64,000 nucleotides of DNA from Halocatena salina (GCF_023115355.1 NZ_CP096019.1:62001-126000); one strand, 5' to 3'. Numbered from the stretch's first letter, positions 52,390 through 60,971 are shown. Made by a program: numbers and translations. The notes: generated by a model from the letters alone, not told the origin.

Positions 52390-53082
52390 CTACCGATCAC
52401 TCTCTGTGGGGATTGCCCGGGTGGCGGTCGCCTTGAACGATGCGACGACGGGGTCATCTGGTTGAAACCCGAGTTCTTCGATCGTCTCACGGGTAACGAG
52501 CGCGATTATCGGCGTATCGAGTCCAACATCGCACGCCACCCGAGCGATCGACTCGCCGTAATCGATGTGGGAGATCGTTCCGGAAAGTCGATTTCGGGCG
52601 CTCATTCCGTCGACCGACGGCACGGCGTCGGGTGTGTGAAGCGTGATGGCATCCGCTCGGAGCACCACCTGCACCCGGTCGGTAGGCGTCGACGCCAGCG
52701 CACGGACGGAGCCGACGGACGTTTTGACGACTGCCAATTCCGAGCTACGCTCGGTGATCGTGCCGAGAACGACCGTTTTCTCGGTTTCGGCCGTCCCGGC
52801 GTACGCGGTTCGCAGCCGCTCGAATCGTGCGAGCAACTCGTGGGCGTTGTCAGTGAGTTCACTCCCGCCTCCATCGATGCCACCCCGCTGGCGTTCGACG
52901 AGCGGTCCGAACACCTCCTCTAGCGCCTTGATCCGGCGGTGTGAGCGGGAAAATGACCGTCCCAACGCGTCTGCGGCGGCATTGAGCGAGCGGTGGTCAT
53001 CGACCGCCCGCAACAAACGCGCGTCTGCGGCCTCGAACGATACATCCTCCGCCCGTAACCGGGTCTCGAATCCCGCATCCAT
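52390..53082 (-). CDS. ModE-like molybdate/tungstate-responsive regulator with TOBE domain
   Basis: The 230-residue protein has an N-terminal winged helix of the ModE/LysR type (ARLLRAVDDHRSLNAAADALGRSFSRSHRRIKALEE), a short helical linker, and two TOBE-like beta domains around residues 96-165 and 165-222. These contain VKTSVGSVRALAS and ISHIDYGESIARV. ModE binds molybdate or tungstate through the TOBE domains and represses molybdate transport genes. It is divergent from the ABC transporter at 53150-55935 across a 67-base spacer, which contains the candidate operator. Confidence 0.9.
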   Translation of the reverse strand: MDAGFETRLRAEDVSFEAADARLLRAVDDHRSLNAAADALGRSFSRSHRRIKALEEVFGPLVERQRGGIDGGGSELTDNAHELLARFERLRTAYAGTAETEKTVVLGTITERSSELAVVKTSVGSVRALASTPTDRVQVVLRADAITLHTPDAVPSVDGMSARNRLSGTISHIDYGESIARVACDVGLDTPIIALVTRETIEELGFQPDDPVVASFKATATRAIPTESDR

Positions 53083-53131
53083 ACGTTCCTATCCAGGATC
53101 AAGCTAGAAAGCCTTTATGTCTAACTCACAA

Positions 53132-53144
53132 TAACGATCCGTTA
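53132..53144. promoter_or_regulatory. Inverted repeat TAACG-ATC-CGTTA at the transporter start
   Basis: A perfect 5-base inverted repeat with a 3-base centre lies 5 bases before the ATG at 53150. It covers the predicted transcription start about 27 bases after the TTTATG box at 53114-53119. Its position in the short spacer between the ModE-like gene and the transporter makes it a good candidate operator. Confidence 0.4.
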
Positions 53145-53149
53145 CGTCT

Positions 53150-54124
53150 ATGACGAAACAACGGTCGCGGCGAGCAGTGATACAAGCGTTTGGGACGGGA
53201 GTCTTCGGATTATCGGGCTGTCTCGGAAAGGGATGGATACCGACTGGCGATCGTCACACCAGTCCGGTCACGATCCTCGCCGCGGGCAGTCTCACAAACG
53301 CGCTGTCGAACGGGCTTGCGCCGGAGCTCGATACACCGGTACAGATCGAAACGCACGGTTCGGCACGGATCGCCAGAATGGTCAAGGAAGGCATCCGTGA
53401 TCCGGATATCGTCGTGGTGGCCGACACGGCGTTGTTCAATGCGCCACTAAACCCCTCATGGTATTCGGTGTTTACGAGTAACGCCGTCGTGATCGCGTCC
53501 AACACGGCGACCGAAGACGGAAAACGAGTCGGTAGAACGTCCCAAGCGTGGTATGAGCTAGTAGCCGACGACGACATCAATCTCGGACGAACGGATCCGA
53601 AGGCGGACCCCTTGGGTTATCGAACGCTGTTCGTGATCGATCTCGCCGCTCGATACTACGAGGTGGATGGTCTCGCGTCAACAATCCTCGCAGACGAACA
53701 GATCTATCCCGAATCATCGTTGATGACTCGATTCGAAACCGGTGCGGTCGACGTGGCGATCGCATATCGGAACATGGCCGTGGAGCGTGGGTACGACTAC
53801 ATCGATCTTCCCGATCCGATCGATCTCAGTGCTCCGGAGTATACCGAGGACTGGTACTCGACAGTGACGTACACGTTACCGGACGGAACGGCGGTTCAGG
53901 GCGGGACGATCAGCTACGGTGCGGCCGCTCGGACGATGACTGACGACGTTCTATCGGTGTTCGACCGCCTTGTTCGGGGTTCGTATCTCCAACGGCACGG
54001 GTTCATTCTGCACGAATCGTTTCCGAACCATCACGGACGCGTTCCAGAGCGGATCGAAAACAACTCGGGAACCCCCGCCGATCGTTCGACCGCAGAACAG
54101 TCGGTTATCCCCATTTCTGTATGA
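53150..54124 (+). CDS. Molybdate/tungstate-binding lipoprotein (ModA/WtpA-like)
   Basis: The 324-residue protein has a Tat-like N-terminus (QRSRRAVIQAFG), a lipobox (GLSGC) and a periplasmic-binding fold. Near the N-terminus PVTILAAGSLTNALSNGL is the oxyanion-binding start. PDIVVVADTALF and LGRTDPKADPLGYRTL match anion-binding proteins of the ModA/WtpA group. It binds molybdate or tungstate outside the membrane and delivers it to the permease. Four bases (ATGA) overlap the permease gene. The regulator upstream is divergent and shares the control region. Confidence 0.92.
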   Translation: MTKQRSRRAVIQAFGTGVFGLSGCLGKGWIPTGDRHTSPVTILAAGSLTNALSNGLAPELDTPVQIETHGSARIARMVKEGIRDPDIVVVADTALFNAPLNPSWYSVFTSNAVVIASNTATEDGKRVGRTSQAWYELVADDDINLGRTDPKADPLGYRTLFVIDLAARYYEVDGLASTILADEQIYPESSLMTRFETGAVDVAIAYRNMAVERGYDYIDLPDPIDLSAPEYTEDWYSTVTYTLPDGTAVQGGTISYGAAARTMTDDVLSVFDRLVRGSYLQRHGFILHESFPNHHGRVPERIENNSGTPADRSTAEQSVIPISV

Positions 54125-54912
54125 AGAGAGGATCGATTCGCTCCATCGATTGGCTGACAGTAACGCTGGTGCTCGGCGGCGTGTTGGTCTGTTATTATCT
54201 CGGTCCGTTGGTGGCGTTGGTTCTGTCGGTTCCGCTAGGAGATGTCATCGCCAAGATGAGTGATCCCTCAGTGGTGCAGGTGGTGATTACGTCGCTGTGC
54301 AGCGCCACGATCAGTACGATCGTTGCCACCGTGTTTGGGGTGCCACTTTCCTACTGGCTCTCACACAGCCGGAGTCGAGGATCGAGCGTGATCGCCGGGA
54401 TCGTGATCCTTCCGTTGGTGCTTCCGCCGATCGTGAGCGGTATGGTTCTCCACATGGTGTTCGGTCCGAACGCACCTATTGGCCGGTTGGCTGCCGCTGT
54501 CGGCGTACAGACGTGGCGCTCACTCCTCGGCGTCGTGCTCGCACAGACGTTCGTCGCTTCCCCGTTCGTCGTCGTCACCTCACTGGCTGCCTTCAGCGGA
54601 GTGGACCCGACTCTCGAAGACGCCTCCCGATCGCTCGGCAAAGACCGTCTCACGACCGTCTACCGGATCACGCTGCCGCTCGCGATGCCGGGAGTCGTCG
54701 CTGGAATGGCACTGGCGTTCGCCCGCGCGATGGGGGAGTTCGGTGCGACGATGATCATGGCTTACCACCCCGAAACGATGCCCGTGCGGATCTGGTTGGC
54801 GTTCAGCGCGCGAGGAGTGGACACGGCTTTTCCCATCGCGATACTACTCGTGCTCGTCTCGATCGTAGTGCTCGTCGTTCTGAACACTGTTGCCTCCAAC
54901 CCCTGGACTTAA
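54121..54912 (+). CDS. Molybdate/tungstate ABC transporter permease
   Basis: The 263-residue membrane protein has about six helices and the ABC permease EAA-type loop in EDASRSLGKDRLTTVYRITLPLAMPGVVAGMALAFARAMGEFG, which contacts the ATPase. A short basic N-terminus precedes the first helix (TVTLVLGGVLVCYYLGPLVALVLSV). Its stop is 3 bases from the ATPase start, so the three genes form an operon with their own divergent regulator. Confidence 0.93.
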   Translation: MKRGSIRSIDWLTVTLVLGGVLVCYYLGPLVALVLSVPLGDVIAKMSDPSVVQVVITSLCSATISTIVATVFGVPLSYWLSHSRSRGSSVIAGIVILPLVLPPIVSGMVLHMVFGPNAPIGRLAAAVGVQTWRSLLGVVLAQTFVASPFVVVTSLAAFSGVDPTLEDASRSLGKDRLTTVYRITLPLAMPGVVAGMALAFARAMGEFGATMIMAYHPETMPVRIWLAFSARGVDTAFPIAILLVLVSIVVLVVLNTVASNPWT

Positions 54913-54915
54913 CAC

Positions 54916-55935
54916 ATGCTCAAACTCACTGACCTCGTAACATCGTACGACGCGTTCGAACTCGGACCGATCGATCTCACCGTCGAAAACGAAGTGCTCG
55001 CTGTGCTCGGTCCATCGGGAAGCGGCAAAACCACGCTCCTCTCGACGATAGCGGGTATCGTTGATGCCGACGGCGGCACGACCACCCTGAACGGCACGGA
55101 ACTCACGGAACGTCCGCCCGAAGACCGCGACGTCGCTCTCGTGTTTCAAGACGGTGCGTTGTTCCCACACATGACCGCCGAAGAGAATATCAGGTACGCC
55201 ACAACGGGAACCGCGCGCATCGACGCGCTCATAGAAACGCTGGAACTCACGGGGATGTTGGATCGAAACGTAGAGACGCTTTCGGGTGGTGAGCGCCAAC
55301 GCGTCGCGCTAGCGCGATCGCTCGCCACGGAACCCGATGCGTTGCTCCTTGACGAACCGCTCGCTAACCTCGATGCACCGATCAGACGACGACTGCGTCA
55401 CGAGCTATGGGAGTTATTCACCTCGCTCGACATCCCCATCGTGTACGTTACCCACGATCAACGCGACGCCACCGTGGTCAGCGATCGGATCGCCGTCATT
55501 CACGATGGGAAGGTACACCAGGTCGACACCCCCCCTGAACTGTTCGCCAATCCCGAGACGCCGTTTGTCGCGTCTTTTACCGGGAACGTGAACGTGTTCC
55601 GCGCACGGGTCACCGATCACGACCGTCTCAAATGGAGTGGTCGACAGATCCATGCCCCCACCGATGAGCACGATATCGGGCAGGACGTTCGGTTTTGTAT
55701 TCGACCGGAACACGTCTCCGTCGCTCCATCGGATGTGGACCACCCGAACGTCTTCAGGGGAATGATCACGAAGAACATCTATCAGGGTAGCTCCCATCAT
55801 CTTTCCGTCCAGCTAAAACACTCGACTGACCCCGTTCGTCTCACGCTCTCGCCCCGAACGTACGACCGACTGGAGCTTGCTGAGCGAGAGCAACTACGAA
55901 TAAAACTAAATACAAATTATATACATATAATATAG
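54916..55935 (+). CDS. Molybdate/tungstate ABC transporter ATPase with TOBE tail
   Basis: The 339-residue protein has Walker A GPSGSGKTT, the ABC signature LSGGERQRVALARSLA, Walker B DALLLDEPLANLD and the H-loop VTHDQRDATVV. A C-terminal domain of about 110 residues (from TGNVNVFRA) resembles the regulatory TOBE domain of ModC/WtpC. It powers oxyanion import with the ModA- and ModB-like partners. An AT-rich, almost non-coding end (KLNTNYIHII) suggests the last residues are not under strong constraint. Confidence 0.93.
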   Translation: MLKLTDLVTSYDAFELGPIDLTVENEVLAVLGPSGSGKTTLLSTIAGIVDADGGTTTLNGTELTERPPEDRDVALVFQDGALFPHMTAEENIRYATTGTARIDALIETLELTGMLDRNVETLSGGERQRVALARSLATEPDALLLDEPLANLDAPIRRRLRHELWELFTSLDIPIVYVTHDQRDATVVSDRIAVIHDGKVHQVDTPPELFANPETPFVASFTGNVNVFRARVTDHDRLKWSGRQIHAPTDEHDIGQDVRFCIRPEHVSVAPSDVDHPNVFRGMITKNIYQGSSHHLSVQLKHSTDPVRLTLSPRTYDRLELAEREQLRIKLNTNYIHII

Positions 55936-56366
55936 ATCCATGATATGATATACAAATATCACCTGCCATCTCGTAGCTTATATAATATTCTGTAATATTA
56001 TTTGAATATTTAGTATAATAGGCTAGAATATTATAAAAACAACCATAATATAGTAGAAAATAGGAGATCATAAAGTTATTGATCTTTGAAGGAGTAAAAA
56101 ATAAATATGTGGTATATGGTTCGAATGGGATAGTGTATGTAATAGTACGCTTATATCGAGGTCCTTTAGAAAGGAAGCTCTGCGAAGCTGTAGTAATTAC
56201 AAATGTACATTTGTAATGGGTATGGAGGGACCCGGAACGGAAGCCGGTCGAAACGGTGGATGTTTACCAAGAAGAAACGCCCGCCTGAGACGGTGTAGCG
56301 GTTTCCAGTTACCGGGGCGCATCCGGAAACGGCGTTCCCACGGCGTCCACGCCATCGAAACGCAGA
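55936..56366. other. 431-base convergent spacer with palindrome
   Basis: The ABC transporter and IclR genes both end here. The first 220 bases are very AT-rich. The second half holds a perfect 22-base palindrome (56196-56217) and then a GC-rich stretch (56220-56345) in which no convincing gene is seen. The GC-rich stretch has a coding-like composition without a recognisable protein and may be a remnant of a gene. Confidence 0.4.
56196..56217. repeat. Perfect 22-base palindrome
   Basis: The sequence ATTACAAATGT is followed immediately by its exact reverse complement. It lies between the 3' ends of two converging genes, so it is not an obvious promoter operator. It could form a cruciform or RNA stem, act as a terminator, or be a protein-binding site. 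Confidence 0.7.
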
Positions 56367-57119
56367 TCAGATATCGGAAACGAACTGTTTGACAGTGCTG
56401 ATGATGATGCCTGGGATATCCTCTTCGAATCGCTTGCTTTTCATCCGATCAGTACTCCCGGCCACGTAAACGGCCCCGATCACGCGTCCCTCCCGATTTA
56501 CGGGTACCGCCACCGCCCGCCGTCCGTCCCGTTGTTCGCCGCGTTCGAACGCGATACCCCGCTCTGCGATCCGGTTCAGTTTCTCTCGAAGCGCCGATGG
56601 CGTGGCTAAGGTGCGGTCAGTTTTCGCCGGGAGGTCAGTACGCTCGATGATCTCGGTGACGCGGTCGTCGGGAAGTCCCGCAAGAATCGCCTTTCCGGGT
56701 GCGCTACAGTGCAGATACCGCGAGTTCGTCCACCCCTCTGGAGATCGGCTGGTTGGCCACGATCGGTAGAGATCAACAGCGTAGCCCCGCTGTTCGACCA
56801 CGATCCCCGCAGGTTGGTCAGTGACCGACACGAGCCGATCGATGTGTTGCTTGGCTGTGATGTAGAGATGATCGTTGGCCCGGGCAGTCTCTCCGAGATC
56901 CGTGAACCCGATTCCCAGTTCGTATTCGTGCCCCCTCTTACGGACGTACCCGAGCTCGCAGAGGGTGATGAGATGTTTGTACGCCGTGCTTTTGGGGATG
57001 TCGAGCAGGGATGCTAACTCGGTAACACCGATACGTCCGTCCCGCTCTGCGAGTGCTTCGACGACCGTGAAACTGGTCTGGGTCGCATTCACCGTCCGTT
57101 GGTGGTTCGAATCGAACAT
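56367..57119 (-). CDS. IclR-family transcription regulator
   Basis: The 250-residue protein has an N-terminal winged helix (SFTVVEALAERDGRIGVTELASLLDIPKSTAYKHLITLCELGYVRKRG) and a GAF-like effector domain with CSAPGKAILAGLPDDRV and GEQRDGRRAVAVPVNREGRVIGAVYVAG. IclR regulators usually sense a sugar acid or aromatic metabolite and control the divergent catabolic genes. The Met at 57119 gives the family's normal length. The divergent gene encodes a DgoD-like dehydratase, so this is likely its regulator. Confidence 0.92.
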   Translation of the reverse strand: MFDSNHQRTVNATQTSFTVVEALAERDGRIGVTELASLLDIPKSTAYKHLITLCELGYVRKRGHEYELGIGFTDLGETARANDHLYITAKQHIDRLVSVTDQPAGIVVEQRGYAVDLYRSWPTSRSPEGWTNSRYLHCSAPGKAILAGLPDDRVTEIIERTDLPAKTDRTLATPSALREKLNRIAERGIAFERGEQRDGRRAVAVPVNREGRVIGAVYVAGSTDRMKSKRFEEDIPGIIISTVKQFVSDI

Positions 57120-57206
57120 GTTGCTGAACGTTATTCTCGACAACCAAAAGGATTGTTCATGCCTGACGAACGAGCGCTTCTGGGGAACGAAGGCGGTACG
57201 GTAACA

Positions 57207-57236
57207 GTGAGTGTGCTCACCGCCAGTGAGACTCAC
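57207..57236. promoter_or_regulatory. Two GTGAG/CTCAC inverted repeats, candidate IclR operators
   Basis: GTGAG-TGTG-CTCAC (57207-57220) and GTGAG-A-CTCAC (57226-57236) lie in the 172-base divergent spacer, just upstream of the TATA-like box near 57259-57268. The second is extended by CCA and TGG flanks. Paired palindromes in a divergent IclR region suggest operators that control the dehydratase genes. The repeats are seen directly; their function is inference. Confidence 0.45.
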
Positions 57237-57291
57237 CTGGGTGGAAAAAGTGGCCCGATAGCTATATTGGCGTGCGATGAATCCACTCCCT

Positions 57292-58443
57292 ATGAACATC
57301 ACTGGCTATGAACTGTACGAGGTTCCTCCCCGTTGGGTGTTTTTGGCTATCCGAACGGACACTGGTCTCACGGGATGGGGAGAACCGATCGTTGAGGGCC
57401 GAGCCAAAACGGTGTGTACGGCAGTGACAGAGCTGATGGATAACTATCTCCTTGGAAAGGATCCGCTTCGGATCGAAGATCACTGGCAGGCGATGTACCG
57501 TAACAACTTCTATCGGGGGGGACCGATCCTCATGAGTGCCATCGCAGGGATCGATCAGGCGTTGTGGGATATCAAGGGCCAACAGTACGGGATGCCCGTC
57601 TACGAGCTGTTGGGTGGGCGCTGTCGAGATCGGGTCAGGGTGTACCAGTGGATCGGCGGTGACCGGCCCGCGGAGATCGCAAGTGAGGCTGAAGCGCTGG
57701 TCGAGGCGGGGTACACCGCCATCAAGATGGATGCGATCGAGCGAATGCGGCCGATCGATTCACCGTCGACGATCCAGACGGTCACAAACCGGGTCAAGAA
57801 CGTCCGCCAAGCGGTCGGTGAAACGGTTGATATCGTCGTGGACTTCAGAGGTCGAGCCTCGACGCCGATGGCAAAACGTCTCGTTCACGCACTCGAACCG
57901 TACGAACCGATGTTCATCGAAGAGCCGGTGTTACCCGAATACAACGATAATCTCGGTTCGATCGCCGACACCACCACCGTTCCGCTGGCAACCGGCGAAC
58001 GCATGTACTCCCGGTGGGATTTCAAGCAACTGCTCGAATCGGGGAACGTAGACGTCGTGCAACCCGACATCTCACACGCGGGTGGTATCACGGAAGTCAC
58101 CAAGATCGCGTCGATGGCCCATCCGTACGACGTTTCAGTGGCACTCAACTGTCCGATCGGTCCGATCGCGCTCGCGGCTTCGATGCAGGTGTGCGCCTCG
58201 ATCTCGAACCTCCTGATTCAGGATCACGGGTTCGCGTTCTCCGAAGGGACCTCCGGGCCGCCCCACGAGTATCTTTCCGACCCGGATGCCTTCGAGTTCG
58301 AAGCGGGCTTTCTGTCGTTGCTGTCGGAACCAGGTCTCGGACTCGACATCGATGAGGACGCAGTCCGGGAGAAATCACAACAGGAGATCGACTGGCACAA
58401 TCCTGTCTGGCGACACGAAGACGGAAGCATCGCCGAGTGGTAG
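57292..58443 (+). CDS. D-galactonate dehydratase-like enolase-superfamily enzyme with changed catalytic residues
   Basis: The 383-residue protein matches DgoD along its length: VPPRWVFLAIRTDTGLTGWGEP, YRGGPILMSAIAGIDQALWDIKG, FIEEPVLPEY, the GERMYSRWDFKQLLESG and VQPDISHAGGITE strands, and a DWHNPVWRHEDGSIAEW end. The metal ligands Asp, Glu and Glu are kept (DFRGR, FIEEP, GERM). Aligned to the E. coli enzyme (His185 and His285), the two catalytic histidines are Arg and Asn here. The chemistry may therefore be altered or the substrate different. ATG 57292 fits a TATA-like box; ATG 57277 is possible. It begins the sugar-acid island, with the IclR gene divergent. Confidence 0.85.
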   Translation: MNITGYELYEVPPRWVFLAIRTDTGLTGWGEPIVEGRAKTVCTAVTELMDNYLLGKDPLRIEDHWQAMYRNNFYRGGPILMSAIAGIDQALWDIKGQQYGMPVYELLGGRCRDRVRVYQWIGGDRPAEIASEAEALVEAGYTAIKMDAIERMRPIDSPSTIQTVTNRVKNVRQAVGETVDIVVDFRGRASTPMAKRLVHALEPYEPMFIEEPVLPEYNDNLGSIADTTTVPLATGERMYSRWDFKQLLESGNVDVVQPDISHAGGITEVTKIASMAHPYDVSVALNCPIGPIALAASMQVCASISNLLIQDHGFAFSEGTSGPPHEYLSDPDAFEFEAGFLSLLSEPGLGLDIDEDAVREKSQQEIDWHNPVWRHEDGSIAEW

Positions 58444-58519
58444 ACACCTGCGGAATCCTCAACGGGCCGAAAAGGCTATGCCGACGGATTGATTGACAAT
58501 AACACGGGTCTCATTCAAG

Positions 58520-59554
58520 ATGACAAAGGAGTCGGCTCCTGGAACGAGCGGGATAGAGACGGGGACGAGCTATTTCGGCGTCCGCGATCGACGACACGTC
58601 GAACGCGATCTCGATCGGTTCGTCGAATCAGGGTTGAATGCCGTGTTACACACGTTTAGCGAGGCGGACAGGGAGTACTACCAAGACACGATGGCACGGA
58701 TCGTCACAGCGAGCCACGATCGGGATCTCACGGTGTACGTCAATCCGTGGGCAGTGGGGCGGGTGTTCGGCGGTGAAGCGCTGTCGGAGTTCATCGGTCG
58801 CCATCCCGATCAGTGTCAGGTGATGTCAACCGGCGACCGTGTGGGCGCAGCCTGTTTCAACGCTCCTCGCTTTCGTTCGTTCATGCGCGAGTGGACACGC
58901 GATGCCGCCGATCTCGGTGCTGATGTGCTCTTCTGGGACGAACCGCACTGGTACATTCCCGCGTGGCACGACACACGAGACCAGTTCCCCGAAAACGCAT
59001 GGAGCTGTCGGTGTACCCACTGTCGAACCGCCTACCGCGAGCAGTTCGACGAACCGATGCCCGTCGTCCCCACCGAGCGGATCGAACGCTTCCGTGAGCA
59101 ATCACTGCTGTCGTTTCTCACCGAGATGATGGAAGTAGCCAACGACCGGGGGGCTCGAAACGCGGTCTGTTTGCTCCCGAGTGAGGACAGCGATCATGGG
59201 CTTCGAAACTGGAGCGATCTCGCTGAGCATCCGCTGCTCGACGTGCTGTCGACCGATCCCTACTGGGCCGTTCACGGGAACGAAACGCCGGCGGAGTTCG
59301 TCGGCTACTTTGCCGATATGGTCGCCTCGCTCGCACGAACACACAACATCGATAGCCAGATATGGATCCAGGGGTTCCGGCTCGAAGGCGGAGAAAACGC
59401 TACCGAGGCAGTCCGCACCGCAACACGAACTGCAATCGATAGCGGTGTCGACAGCGTGTTCATGTGGGGGTATGACGCCTGTCGCAGCATCTCCTCGATC
59501 GCCTGTGAACGGCCGGATGCGGTCTGGTCAGCGTATCTCGAGGAGTTACCGTGA
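58520..59554 (+). CDS. Orphan TIM-barrel glycoside-hydrolase-like protein
   Basis: The 344-residue protein reads as a TIM barrel. It has GLNAVLHTFSEADREYY and VYVNPWAVGRVFGGEALS, then GADVLFWDEPHWYIPAWHD with an Asp-Glu pair. WSCRCTHCRTAYREQF follows, with a CxCxxC cluster that could bind zinc, and later DVLSTDPYWAVHG and SQIWIQGFRLEGGENATEAV. This is the pattern of uncharacterised glycosyl-hydrolase-like proteins. The acid/base and nucleophile cannot be fixed from one sequence. It lies between the DgoD-like and PLP-enzyme genes and probably acts in the same carbohydrate pathway. No signal peptide is seen, so it is likely cytoplasmic. Confidence 0.7.
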   Translation: MTKESAPGTSGIETGTSYFGVRDRRHVERDLDRFVESGLNAVLHTFSEADREYYQDTMARIVTASHDRDLTVYVNPWAVGRVFGGEALSEFIGRHPDQCQVMSTGDRVGAACFNAPRFRSFMREWTRDAADLGADVLFWDEPHWYIPAWHDTRDQFPENAWSCRCTHCRTAYREQFDEPMPVVPTERIERFREQSLLSFLTEMMEVANDRGARNAVCLLPSEDSDHGLRNWSDLAEHPLLDVLSTDPYWAVHGNETPAEFVGYFADMVASLARTHNIDSQIWIQGFRLEGGENATEAVRTATRTAIDSGVDSVFMWGYDACRSISSIACERPDAVWSAYLEELP

Positions 59555-59643
59555 ACACACGACCGAACGCTGCGATCCGCTCATCGGTTAAAAGATCAAA
59601 AGAGTTTACTGGAAAACTGATAAACGTTCGACGAGGATGACGA

Positions 59644-60888
59644 ATGAGTGATAAAAACTCGATATATTATGAGTTCGGCGTTTCGCCAGTGATCAATGCT
59701 GCGGGAACGAAGACTCGGATCGGAGGGAGTCTCATTCGGCCCGAGGCAGTCGAGGCCATGCGAGAAGCGGCCGAATCGTTCGCCGTCTTGTCTGATTTAC
59801 AATCACGAGCCAGCCGTCTTATTTCGGAGCTGACGGGGGCAGAGGCAGGGTACGTTACCAGCGGTGCGGGAGCGGGGCTGATGCTCGCGGGGGCTGCCGT
59901 CCTCGCACGGGATGATTTCAGTGCCATGTCTCGGCTGCCGGAGACGGCGGGGATAGTCGACGAGATCGTGATGGCTCGGACACACCGAACCGAGTACGAT
60001 CACGCGTTCAGGGCTGCGGGTGCAGAGATCGTCGACGTCGGAACCAACGATTACCATCTCGGGACCGGTTCGACGAACGTCGAGCCATGGGAACTCGAAC
60101 AGGCGATCACCGAGGAGACGGCAGCAGTCGGTTACATCGAGAAATCGTACACCCAACCGGAGCTGTCGGTAGTTACCGACATCGCCCACGAGCACGACAC
60201 GCCAGTCATCGTGGATGCGGCTGCCGAACTTCCGCCTCGGCGGAATTTCTCGCGATTCATCGAGCAGGGGGCTGATCTCGTCGTCTTCAGCGGTGGCAAG
60301 GCGATCCGCGGACCACAGACGACTGGGATCGTCGCTGGACGGCAAGACCTGATCGAATCGATAGCACTCCAGAATCTAGACATGCATATCGCTGGTGAGA
60401 TCTGGAATCCGCCCGAACTGTTGGACGACGTCGATCTTTCGAACGGCGTTCCACGGCAAGGGATCGGTCGGCCGCTGAAGGTCGGCAAAGAGGAACTCAT
60501 CGGACTGCTCAGAGCGTTGGAACTGTTCCTCGAGGAAGATCAGGATGAACAGCGCCAGCGGTGGCTCCGCCGGGCAGAGTATCTTGACGGCGAGCTCTCG
60601 GAAATCGACGGGCTCGATTCTCGTATCGAACACACTGAGGAGTCGATCGCGCCCGAAGTCGTCGTGGCCATCGACGCCGACGTGGTCGGCTCGACTGCGA
60701 TCGAAATTACCCGAACGTTACAAAAAGCCGATCCCCGGGTGTTTCTCGGCAGCGACCGGCTTCATCGAGAGGAGCTCGTCCTCAATCCGATGTGCCTCAA
60801 AGACGACCAAGTCGATCACGTGCTGGACCGGATCATAACCGCCATTAACGCCGAATACGACGCCACTGCAACCGAGTTCATGGCGTGA
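59644..60888 (+). CDS. SelA/DgaE-like PLP-dependent enzyme
   Basis: The 414-residue protein belongs to the fold-type I PLP family related to selenocysteine synthase SelA and D-glucosaminate-6-phosphate ammonia-lyase. It has SPVINAAGTKTRIGGSLIRPEA at the N-terminus, and LTGAEAGYVTSGAGAGLMLAGAAVLA. The PLP-lysine motif VVFSGGKAIRGPQTTGIVAG lies at about 216-235. NPPELLDDVDLSNGVPRQGIGRP and a C-terminal small domain complete it. No SelA partner genes are present. The sugar-acid genes beside it favour an ammonia-lyase or dehydratase role on an amino- or hydroxy-sugar acid. The activity is inferred. Confidence 0.82.
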   Translation: MSDKNSIYYEFGVSPVINAAGTKTRIGGSLIRPEAVEAMREAAESFAVLSDLQSRASRLISELTGAEAGYVTSGAGAGLMLAGAAVLARDDFSAMSRLPETAGIVDEIVMARTHRTEYDHAFRAAGAEIVDVGTNDYHLGTGSTNVEPWELEQAITEETAAVGYIEKSYTQPELSVVTDIAHEHDTPVIVDAAAELPPRRNFSRFIEQGADLVVFSGGKAIRGPQTTGIVAGRQDLIESIALQNLDMHIAGEIWNPPELLDDVDLSNGVPRQGIGRPLKVGKEELIGLLRALELFLEEDQDEQRQRWLRRAEYLDGELSEIDGLDSRIEHTEESIAPEVVVAIDADVVGSTAIEITRTLQKADPRVFLGSDRLHREELVLNPMCLKDDQVDHVLDRIITAINAEYDATATEFMA

Positions 60889-60971
60889 ATCCGAACCCAC
60901 CTGAGCATCGGAGGCGAACCTCTCTCCTATTTGTATGCATGATAAGAATTATATAGTAGATATCCTAATCA

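Noticed and set aside
56220-56345. A small gene in the GC-rich stretch after the palindrome
   Set aside because: The only frame runs from GGTATGGAG with Arg/Gly-rich sequence into the IclR 3' end and has no recognisable features.
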